The notes below the pieces were generated by a model. That model had not been told where the DNA came from, did not search any database, and saw only the letters and a list, made by a program, of their open reading frames with translations. The translations under genes and the position numbers were made by a program. Source: Volvox africanus (taxonomy: Eukaryota > Chlorophyta > Chlorophyceae > Chlamydomonadales > Volvocaceae). From it: a DNA stretch of 64,000 nt. Below, in pieces: positions 22,840 to 33,053 of this stretch (the stretch's first letter is position 1; each line of letters opens with the position of its first letter). Where the stretch lies: contig BSDZ01000004.1 in the NCBI GenBank assembly GCA_030268105.1, forward strand, positions 739,001 to 803,000, written 5' to 3'.

Positions 22840-25800
22840 ATGGCAAGCAGAATTCTCAGAAGCTATGTGGAATGCAGCTGCAGTGGTCGCTCAAGCATCT
22901 GCTCGAGTGCTGTGTCTAGGAATAATTTTTCAAGAAGACCGGTACTTCCACAAACTGTCGCACCAGGCAGGAAGAATCACGCAGACGGAATTGCATTCGC
23001 CTCCCATATTGATGTTTTTAATTTCGTGCCATGGTGCAGTCTCGCGATTGGTTTCGACACCACAGCGGCCACTCTCTGACCCATCGCTTCAGCCGCCGCT
23101 ATGGCGCAAGGTTGCTCAACGGCCTCAGCAGCATCGAAACGTTGCGCAGGAGATTGGAGAAACTAGTGGCGAATTTAGTGAAGATTACGTGTAAGTAACA
23201 TACTAGGGCTCAGCGACAGCGGAGACATTTCCAACCGCAAGTCATGAGTCAACCATTGTTCCCCCATAATTTCCAGAAACGTGGATGAATTAAACGAACA
23301 ATGGGAGATTCCCGGAGCTATTGAATTCGGCACCGGGCAAGGAGATCTCCCTACGGTACTGTTGACTCACCCCCAGACCGGCATGCAGCTCGTCATCTAC
23401 CTATACGGAGCCACCATTGCTCAATGGCTCAAAAGCGATGGCACCGCCACGTTTTATGACGGGCCTGATGAGCTTTACGTACCTGGTCTCCCGCTTCGGT
23501 GGGTGAGAAAGGCCGGGTGCGGGATATTGTGTGGGATGCGTCCTGATATGGAATCACAAGCTGCCCTCCTCGTTCAGCTCTTCCTTATGCAGTGGATAAT
23601 AATGCCGGGAACAAGCCGCCGCGCCTTCCAGGATGCCATCCAAAGTCACCACCTTCCTGCTCGCAGCGAGCCCTGTTTGGGCCGAGTTGCAAATGTCAAG
23701 GGGGCTGCACTGCAGGGCTTTGCGTGCGGGCCGACTGGATTGCATGGGGCTGTGGCTCCCAGGATAGGGTTAGGCCGGGTGTGCAGCAGTGCAATCGAAG
23801 ATATGACCAGGGACCCGGTGATGTGATGTGATTGGAGCGGAGAGTGGGGAGAGGGAAGGGACGATGCAGCCAAGCAGCAAAGTTTTAACCGCGAAAAACT
23901 TAAGGGGGGGTCGGTATCTGAAACGTAAGTCCCACCTATTCTTTCCATAGCCTGCCTATCGGTATTGAGTGCATGTGATCATGAAAGCGACTGTAGCCAT
24001 GTACTGCACTGTAATGCGCTGAACCGAGCAAGCAGGCAGTTATCGCCGCTGACCACGAGCCTCTACAGCCGAAAAAGCTGCGTTTCCCCGTTGCCAACAG
24101 GACTGGTGTTTCGCTCCACTTTCCGCAGCACCGTGAAGGGCTGTTGCCGGAGCATGGCTTTGCCGACCGAATGATGTGGGAGGTCGTTGGAGCGGTGCGT
24201 GGGGTCGCGGGTTGGGGGGACCAGGGGCCACAAACGAATCGGGTGCAGGGCTAAGCAGTGCATTACACACAGAGGCAGCAGGAACACATACACAAACAGG
24301 TGATTCATTTCTTATTGCCATCGTTGAGCCTGGAGGCAGAGCGGCCTGGTCGACACGCGGAATTCTGGTGGCGGCTCATGTGGTGTCTCCACCACTATGG
24401 CATGGCATGCTCAGTGAAGTGAACGTCTTTTGGCCCCTCTCGTTCGTCTCAGTCTCGGTCGTGGTCCCGGTCCCAGTCTCGGTCCCGGTCACGGTCTCGG
24501 TCGTGGTCCCGGTCCCAGTCTCGGTCCCAGTCACGGTCTCGGTTGGATCGCCGGGGAGGATGTCATCATCGGGATGTTGGGACAGGATCCTCCTCCCTGC
24601 TCGCCGGCCGACGTGTGAAAACACGCAAGCGGTGCACACGCAAGCGGCTATTCGTCTAGGCATTCCCAAAGGTGTCCTGAACGGCTGGACCATCGTGACA
24701 CACACATCACTGCAGTTTGCCTGGAGTGTCTCTGACGCGGCGGGGACCTGCCGTGTGGGTTTAGGACCGCCGCTGTCTGCCCCTTGATGACCATCAGGGC
24801 TTCGACTGCCCCGAAATGCTGGAGCAGCTGGAGGAGTACTTGGAGATGCTCCAAGCGCATGGGGTGGTGTCGGAGGAGATGCTGCTCGCAGCAAAGGAGG
24901 GCGGGGAGGCAGGTAGGCAGGTCACTGGGTAGAGGAGCCGTCCCGCTGAGGCCTCACGTTTTCGGGTTTTGTGCGTCATCACCAGATGGTTCGAGCGTCG
25001 GCGCATGGGATGATTCGGGCGAACTCTGACGCCCGAAGTGTAGTGTGCTTCCAAGTGTGCCGTCACGCCCGGCTGTATTCGCGTGCATGTCTGTGTCCCC
25101 CCCTCCCCCCCCTCCCCCGGATTGGTGCCGCAGCTGAGGCGGTGCGAGCCGCCCTCACCAATGAGCCGCCGCCCTCCCACATGGTGGATTCCGATTTGTC
25201 ACCATGCATCACGCTACGGCTCCGGAGCACGGAGGACACCCTCAGCCTATGGCCGCATAGGTTTGAGTTGCTGTACAAGGTACGTTGGTCTGGTGGTGGG
25301 CGCTCCTGGAGACAGTGCCTCCCGGGCCCCACCCGACCCGCCGTGTGCTGGACCAGCGGGGTTGTGGGGTACCGCCTTTCCTGAGGTTGTGCCGCGAGCC
25401 AAGTGGATATCGTACAATCGTACCACAGTACAAAGGGCATGCTGAGGCTGTGCGGCGCACAAACCATAAGGCACATGTGCTGTATAGCGCAGGTGGCCAC
25501 TCGCCAGCAGTACGCCAGCTGGGGCACTATCGCTCGGTCGATGGACATTACAACAAGCCAGCGTATCCTACGTAGCGAACGTGCCGCATAATACTGTGTT
25601 TTGAGCTCTGTGCCCTAAGGAGTGTCCGTTTGGGAGATCCGCACCGAAGGGGGCTTTATTCGCGCAGTTTTGTGGACGTCCCCCTCCCCGGCGGCACGTC
25701 TCCTGCGCTCATTTACCTGTCGCTGCGTCTACTGATACTGTCGCTACTGTTGTTCTTGTTGTTGTTGTCGATGGTGGTGGTGGTGATGTGTGTGTGTGTC

Positions 25801-28800
25801 GCACACGTTGGATCTTTCAACCGCTCGTTCAGATCACTCTGATGACTCAGGATGTGACGGAGGAGGACATTCGGGACATCCGCATCAGTCAGGGGATGGA
25901 TCCGGAGGAGCATTCGGACGACGATGAGGACGGCGATGAGGACGAGGGGGAGGATGACGCGGGCGAGGGCGAGGACGAGGACGTACTTGTGGTTAGCGGG
26001 CGCACATTGACGGAAGATGCGGCGGGAGGAAACGACGAGTCAGCGGACGGAAAATCGCAGGTTTGTGCCCAAGCGCATGGGTTACACGCACACAGCACAG
26101 GATCTTGAGGACATCGTACATTGCCGTATAGATGCTAATCAAACCGCTCCACTAAATTGGATGTGTGTAGAAGCCCGGCTGCAAATCAAAGCCGTTACGA
26201 TCAGCATGCCATGCATCCACAATGCCGACATGGAAGTCCAGTTTGCGAATGCGCACCTGCTCCAAAACCAACCGACAGATCTCGGCAGGGCAGGGCAGGG
26301 CAGGGCATTTGTCGGCAGTTCATTCACCTTCAGCCACCTTCACCGGGCTCTGCGATCAGAAACAACAACTATGTTGTCCCTCGGAACGACTTACCGGCGC
26401 TACAACTCTGGCACTCCGAACGTACGGTGGCGTGCGTCCCGTGAAACCAAGTTGGTCCCTCCCTCCCGGGTCTCACTTTGTTAAACACCCACATTGTGTG
26501 CTGCTCGGTCTGCACGCTGTGACATACGGTGACTACGATTGTGCACAATGCGCGATGGCAATGGTGGTGCTGGAGATGGTGGTGGTGCTGGATAGTGATG
26601 GAGATGGTGATATTGGTATGTCGCCCTCCCCGACCCGGACCAGGCTTCCTCGGCAGCCACTCGGAGACGGGGCCGGCCGCGCAAGCAGGACGCCGCGGCG
26701 GGGGGTCTGGGGCCTGACACGAACGAAGAGGACGACGGGGCGGAGGAGGAGGAGGAGGACGCGGAGGAGGGCTATGACGAGGATGACATGGGGGAGGCGG
26801 AGCCGGACACAGTTCGCCAGGAGCCATACCAGCCGGCCGTACAGATTAAGCAGGAGTTTTGGGTCCGCAACCTAGGTGAGTTGCCCTCAGTGCCAGTGGG
26901 GGGGGTCCGGGGAAGTGGGGGTTAGCGACCTTAGGGTTTCGGTTCGAAGCGGCCTTCGGGCAGTAGTCGTGCCTAAATCCAGTCGTGCCTGGATCCAGTT
27001 GTGCCTGGATCCAGTTGTGCCAGGGAGTACATAACCAAAACCATCGCCAGCTGAGGAACCCACGATACACCGAACCCAACCATGGCGCCCACCGTAGCGT
27101 AGACGATGCTGGTGTGGGGACGAACACATTGGGTTTCAATCTTCTTTAGAGAACTGTTTGACGTGGCTGTGTGGGCCCCCAGTATGCTGCATGCAGAACA
27201 CATTTCGCCAGACAACAAGGCGTTTTTCCAGTCCACTCCACTCCCTGCCATGCCATACCGTGCCATGCATGCTGTGCTGCGCTGCTAAGCTGCCTCCCCA
27301 ACGCCTTGCGACCACTTCTCAGCCCACCTGACGGAACCGGGCAGTGCTGCATCGGCTCAAGTCAACTTCGCCCTCTCCGCATCCCCGCATCCCCCCCCTT
27401 ACAGACGAGCCCGGTTCTCCCCCCATGCGCTTCAACCTGGCCTCCCTGGCGCGCTTTGTCACACTCCAGCAGCCTCTATGCAGTGACTGGGTCAAGGTGC
27501 TTGGTCTGGGAGGCAGCCAGGTGAGGGAGATTGATAATAGAACTCGCTGGAGATGCATGGAGGGGTGTATGCGTGTGCGTGTATGTGTATGTACGTGTGT
27601 GTATCGGTGTGATGGTGGTGCTGTTGGGGATCACGAGCATATAGTATGCCTATAGTATGTTCCGGAGCAACTGTATCAGCAGAGACAACGTACCGCGACA
27701 GCGGTGTCATCTCCTCGCTTCGATGTCGTCAGTGGGATCAGGACAGCTGGGGGTTGCCGCATCCGATTGGGTCTCGGGACCTGGCCGACATAGAAAAACA
27801 CCACCAAATGCGCATCGCGTGGCACAGGTGGGGTCCCTGTTAGTGACGTCCCTTGATGCCTCGGACGGGTGCTTCTCAACAACAAAGTCTGTGCGCGCCT
27901 GCGCCTGCGCCTGTGCGGTGCGACTTCCTAGGCTTATAGAAGGTCACCGTTGTCCCCCCTTCCTAACCCCCTTCCTAACCCCCTTCCTAACCCCAACCTG
28001 TCGGTGAGCCGTCCGACGGAGGCGGAGGAGGAGGTTTCTGACGTGCCCCGCTGACCTTTCTTTGGACCTATCTTTCCGGGAACTATGCCTAAATGTATCA
28101 TTTATTCATTTATCGTTTATCTGGGGATTAGCTCATTTTTTGAGCCAACTTAGATCTTTTTTCGGAAATTCATGGGAGATATAGATGAAATTTATTGTGA
28201 TGGGATATGTCTGACCCCTTGCAGGTGTTCGACTACACAAGCGACCCCCGCTACCCGGCCCTAAGCCTGAACGAGGAGGACTACCTGCACTATCGGGGTA
28301 CGCCTTCCAGTGTCATCCACCTCCGGGCCTTATCATGCGAACTGATGTCGTCAAGTCAGCTTCTGCGTGATGTCCGGAGCCCCATCCGCCTCTTGGGGCT
28401 ACCCCTCCCCGCGTCTATTCCATAGCCCTAACCATTAACTGTTGCATGTATATATGCTTTCTCCTTCACCATTCCTTCAATATCCACAAGTACTAAAATG
28501 GCACATGGGATTGTACAATTGCTCCACAGGCCAGCCAATTGATATTACGTACATTGGGGCTGCTGAGGCAACCGTATATCTCTGTCCCGGCAACCGCACG
28601 CACTTTGAGTTCATCCAGAGGAATGGATTTCGAGATATGTTCGTACAACAACCTGCACTGGCGGACGAGCCAGACTTCGACCGAGTAGCCACTCTGGGCA
28701 CCGGCTACATCGCCTCCACCAAAAAGCACGTATATGTGTGTCTATGTGTGTGTGTCAAGTTTATGAGCACATGCGGCCTTCAGGTCTTATTGGGTTCTGT

Positions 28801-29579
28801 GATGGGGTTCGTCCGTCCGTCCGTCTGTGGGGGGTATTGCGTTTCTTTGGTTTTCTTGTCGCGTGAGGTCCATGAGGGCATGCAACTCTAAACCCTAAAA
28901 CCCTAAAACCCTAAAGCCATGCACCCGCCACGTGGATGTGACACTACAGGCTGGAGGCCGGTGGCGAGTGGTTCGCAGAGTCCATCATTCGCTTCCACGA
29001 GCGCTACTGGCGACCCCCGATCTTCGGCGATGACTCCGTACCGCCTCTGCCGCCCATCTCCCAGGTGTGGGCTGTGTCAGCACGATTGAGGGAATCGTTT
29101 TGGGGACAGCCCATCCATGTCCGGATCGAAGAGGGGTGGTGTGCGTCTTGGCGTGTGTCGCAAACCCGGCCTCAGGCATCGGAGCCACGGCAGCCTTACG
29201 GTATGGATGTTGCATGAGATGGGAGTTGCAAGGTTGTCGGGCTGGGTTGATTCTCAGGTTTGGGAAAGGAGCGGCATCGAGCTCGACCTGGGCGGGCTGT
29301 CGTGTCACATGTGAACAGGAAGCGGTGGCTTATGTATCGAAGAAGTGGCGGTCTGGTCCGCACTTGCGATGAGAAGCACTGAAGAAGCACTGAATATTCC
29401 AAACGGACATATTGGAGACCCCAAATTCGCCGTTTATGCGATCAGAAGCCATCCCCGTGACCCCGTTTATTGCGTAGGAGCTGCTCGCCGAGGGGGACGC
29501 GGATGAAGGAGAGGGCGGAGATGCGTACGATGGGTTACCCGGCGATCCTTTAGATACAGCGCCCGACCAGGAGGAGTAG
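22840..29579 (+). CDS. Glucose-6-phosphate 1-epimerase-like (aldose epimerase fold) protein with acidic/AT-hook insert
   Basis: Thirteen exons: 22840-22941 (tentative), 23066-23190, 23277-23498, 24101-24194, 24765-24912, 25134-25279, 25833-26060, 26644-26875, 27405-27520, 28225-28297, 28530-28737, 28950-29064, 29478-29579. Sum 1,911 nt, 636 residues, all phases consistent. The order of blocks follows plant glucose-6-phosphate 1-epimerases: GDLPTVLLTH, VYLYGAT-like IYLYGATIAQW, PLRTGVSLHFPQ, HGFAD at 168-172, LRLRSTEDTLSLWPHRFEL, EFWVRN...MRFNLASLARF, VFDYTSD, and LEAGGEWFAESI. Family enzymes interconvert alpha and beta anomers of hexose 6-phosphates. Unusual parts: an insert after HGFAD, an acidic segment (residues ~290-320), a basic RRRGRPRK at 362-369 that matches the AT-hook core, a second acidic run, and an acidic C-terminus. 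The N-terminus (MASRILRSYVE..., Ser/Arg-rich) resembles a transit peptide; exon 1 and its join are the least certain part. TGTAA at 29937-29941. Enzymatic activity is doubtful (see findings). Confidence 0.83.
24453..24536. repeat. 42-bp higher-order repeat built from hexamers
   Basis: Two direct copies of a 42-bp block (24453-24494 and 24495-24536) differ by one base (CGG versus CAG). Inside each block the unit is a TCNCGG-like hexamer. It lies in the intron between epimerase-like exons 4 and 5. One plus frame reads as alternating Arg/Ser, and other frames are also open because the unit is a multiple of three. Confidence 0.85.
27958..27995. repeat. Three tandem copies of a 12-bp CCTTCCTAACCC unit
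   Basis: Direct copies of CCCCTTCCTAAC in the intron between epimerase-like exons 9 and 10. It resembles a diverged telomeric motif but with a 12-bp period. Confidence 0.8.
28888..28917. repeat. Interstitial telomere-like repeat (CCCTAAAA)n
   Basis: Reads CTAAACCCTAAAACCCTAAA followed by ACCCTAAAG, which is three near-perfect copies of CCCTAAAA. That is the reverse complement of TTTTAGGG, the telomere unit known from Chlamydomonas. It lies in the intron just before epimerase-like exon 12. Confidence 0.85.
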
Positions 29580-32500
29580 AACCCGTGGGGATGGGGGGAG
29601 CCAGCCAGCCAGCAACAGAGCATTTACGATGCAGAGCAGGATGACTACTTGCGCAACAAAGCCGTCAACAACCGCGAGAGTCCCGTGCTAAACAGACGCT
29701 GCGCAGGTGGCCATGGAGGAGCGGCAGCGACGCACATTTCCATATTTATTTTGTGTATATGTGCGTGTTTTATTTGGTTGTGGACACTGTGCTTGGAGGC
29801 GCAGGGCCAGGGAGCCGGGAAGTACGAGAGGTGGTCGTCGGAGGTCGTATATCCCTCCGGACATTGTTACGCTATACGGGCTTGTAGCCTCCTGCGCTCG
29901 CGTGGTGGAAGAACAGCCAGGTGCCATAAGAAACCATGTAATACACGCATACTCCCTCATTCCCAAGCTGCCACTTGCCTCTACTTGGAGTAGCCTCTTG
30001 TGGCCGGCAGGCCACTTGAGGCGCCTTGTGCCGGTGTGTTGGAATGAGGTGTCAAGAAATGCCGACTCCTCCACAAGGACTCACGCACAAGGCGCGGGTG
30101 ATGTGTGCCTTTGCAGACGGATGTTGCACAAGAAGTCGCAAGCGGGGGCTTACGTTGACATATGACGGCGCCATTATCGCGTGAAGGGCAAGTTACGGAA
30201 GTCGGAAAACGCCTGGCAGTCCCGATACCGCTGTGGTGTCCCCGATGGGTGTACAGTAATGAGTGCTCGGGAAGTGAAATGACATTCTCCTAGCCGCACT
30301 TGCTCCTCTTGCATTCCAATTGTTCCCCTTTCACTGCACATAAAGTTCAGAATTACTTGGTAGGCTGTAGGCTTGTCGTGCAAATCAGGGGTGTGTGCTT
30401 ATACGCGTGTGAATAGACTACTCAAGACACGCATGACGGTTTCTAATGCAAACCCTAACGTACAACCATAAAGGAGGAGTCTTGGCGCCCTGAAGGTGTT
30501 TTGGGACGTTGGGAAAGAATTCCTCCCCCTGGTTCAAAAAGATGATCGCCTCTGTTCGAGTTAGCTGTAATCTGTCTGCAAACGTTAGGACTTGCTGCGG
30601 ATCCCTTGTAGGCGATAGCTTGTATCTTTTAGCATTTTCAAAGCTAAAGACAGAACACAGGGTGAGAGAAGGCGATCGGGGCAGGAGCAAGGCCAAGGGC
30701 AAGGCGAAAGGCATGTCGGTGTCGACACCCTGTTGCCGTTGTCACGGTATAAGGTGTTACCTGCACCACGCGTGACCTCCACCTGTCGTGCGTGGTAACG
30801 ACTGCCAACCATCATCAGCGCACTTCCCTGTGCATTGAACATCCATCCTCATCATCATCCATCGAACATCCAAGAGCCGTCTTGACACTCCGCGAAACCC
30901 ATTTCCAGATTTTCCTATTTTTGTACGGTATCGCAGGTACGGCACCTTCCTGCTGCCAATGTGCTGACCTGGAGCAGGGTGCATGGAAACCGTGTACCAT
31001 ATTGGGGCTGTCTTCGCCACCTTCTCTCCCTCGTCTGCTTATGTGCAGCGGCTTGCCTTGAAGGCTGCTTCTCAGCAGTAGTAACGGTACAGAGAGGGGG
31101 AGAGGTGTGGTCGTGTGCGAGCAACATGGAGGACCCCTTGCCACAGAATCTTGAACTCACCGACACCGACACCGACACTGCGCAGGTCAGCCACGCCACC
31201 TTTCGGCATCCATAGATGAGAACCTTGCAATTCCTCGTAGCAACATTTTGCACATTTTGCATAATATATGGCCTAGCCATGTGTCAGCAACATCCTGGAC
31301 TTCATCGGTTTGATAAGCAGCAGATGAGCAGTCATGCTCCCATGGCCACAGGAAAACTTCCAGCAGCAAGTTCCTATGTACATGAGCGAAACCTTCCCCA
31401 GAAACGTTGAGGATTGCTAAACGTCATGCTTGAGGGAACCTGACCCGATCCCCACCTGCTGAACAACATCCTGAGTACATCATGACAGGTGGGGCCTTAA
31501 GTGCAATGCACGACAAGTATGGCCGATGAGGAGTTGGGAACGGGAAGCTCAAAGCGCACAGATGAAGACCGTACCGCACAGAGAGGCAGAAGCATAACAT
31601 CACCTTTTGATGGCGTCCGATTGTCCACCCAGGGGATATACTTCCACCCCATTCGCACAACGGCCACGGGTGCTTCCGTCCGGCCGGAGAGCGTGTACAA
31701 GTCTGGGTATGCAGAACGATAGCCAATCCGCCAAGCGCCTGCTCCCACAGCCCGGGCGGTACCTTAGCCAGCACATGCCGCCATTCGTAAGCCGCGTAAG
31801 CTCATCACACATGCCTACTCTTCATCCTCGCGCGGGTGGGAGCTTTCGGGGCTACGATCCACATCTGGAGATCCACATCCATTTGGATGCCCAGCTCCGC
31901 CGCAGCGCTTGCAGCAAAACAGTAATCACGGTTACATTTGGGTTTTAGGACTCTCCCTACGGACGCGATAGCGTTGATGATGTCCAAACCCATAAAGGCA
32001 GCCTTCGGGTACCGAAAACAGCGTCACATCATATATCACACATCACATCACATCACATCACATCACATCACATCACTGCACTACCACAAAAATACGACAT
32101 CTGTATCTCAAAGGCATTAAACCAATGTAGTTGTCACATGTCAGCGAGAGTCCGTCATTCAGTCCGTCGGTCAACACGTCCAGATAGCGAGATTTATGAT
32201 CCAGATATCACGAAGGTCAAACAGCGACGGCCCAACCTGCTCCTCAGCAAAGCCATGTATAGGAAGCCCTGGTTTCGGGGCGCTTCAGTCCATCTGTCCC
32301 CCAAATGCACATGTCGTAACCCTCCTCACGTTCAACAACTCGAGCGCCAACAATGCATCAACGCCCGCAGCAGTTCGAGCAGACTCATCCAGATACACGG
32401 ATAAGTCCCTTCCTGGAGGATGTTTATCCTCACTACGACGGGCGCGTAGTTGACAGGCATGCATGTTCTTCCATTGCCTAGCAGTGAAATCAATATCCTC

Positions 32501-33053
32501 CGCGAGGAAGAGAACCCATGGGCGTGTGCCTTCACTTGGCCACATCTAGGCCTTGCTGGTAAACAGGTTTTCGTTCAATGTATGCATGACGCGTTACGTC
32601 ATTATTATATATCATATACAGTGCAATCGCTGCGTAAAATCGCGCATCCGACAGAATAGCACAGCAAAGCTGAGAAGGGAGAAAGATATGCAACTAACCA
32701 CCCGCCGATGTGTGCAGTGCATCGCGCTGGCGGACGAGAAACCCCAACGTGAACACGTTGGGCTTTGTCATTATTAGCATGACTGCGTTCCCAAGAAATA
32801 ATAACTAGGCAGCCGTGCGTTCAAATTCTGACCACGCCGCTGCATGTATCGCAATGGTAAATGTCGTACCCGTCGCCATGTTCGTTTTCACGGCCAGCAA
32901 GGACGAGATCACTTTCCCGCCCTCCTCCTCAGCTTCACAATCAGTGACATCATCTTCACTTGGTCGCGCCCATTCGTCCCCGGAGCAAACGCATTCACAC
33001 GTAAGCAATACTATTTGCCCCCTTCTCAAGCTCCAGTATTTCATTTTGCGAAA
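29580..33053. other. Unresolved region with weak minus-strand coding signs
   Basis: Several minus-strand frames have protein-like composition: 32545-32285, 31993-31805, about 31700-31500, and 30643-30418. The last has a good acceptor (TCTTTAG) and a segment, QVLTFADRLQLTRTEAIIFL, that faintly recalls the RNA polymerase III subunit RPC9. No consistent multi-exon model, start or phase chain could be built, so no gene is called. A (TCACA)n run lies at about 32034-32075. The poly(A)-type TGTAA of the upstream epimerase-like gene is at 29937-29941. Confidence 0.3.
30418..30643 (-). CDS. Possible terminal exon of an unrecognised gene (faint RPC9 resemblance)
   Basis: Open from a plausible acceptor at 30644-30650 to a stop at 30418, about 75 residues. 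The stretch around FADRLQLTRTEAIIFLNQ resembles the C-terminal helical part of RPC9/CRCP-type polymerase III subunits, where a Phe-Ala-Asp and a Thr/Ala-Glu-Ile pattern occur. The rest does not match well, and no upstream exon was found. Treat as a candidate only. Confidence 0.2.

Noticed and set aside
24696..24745. FAWSVSDAAGTCR piece after a CTGCAG acceptor, resembling part of an epimerase
   Set aside because: It cannot be spliced to the next exon (the intervening intron would be about 10-40 bases), and the flanking exons join in phase without it. It may be chance or a decayed duplicate.
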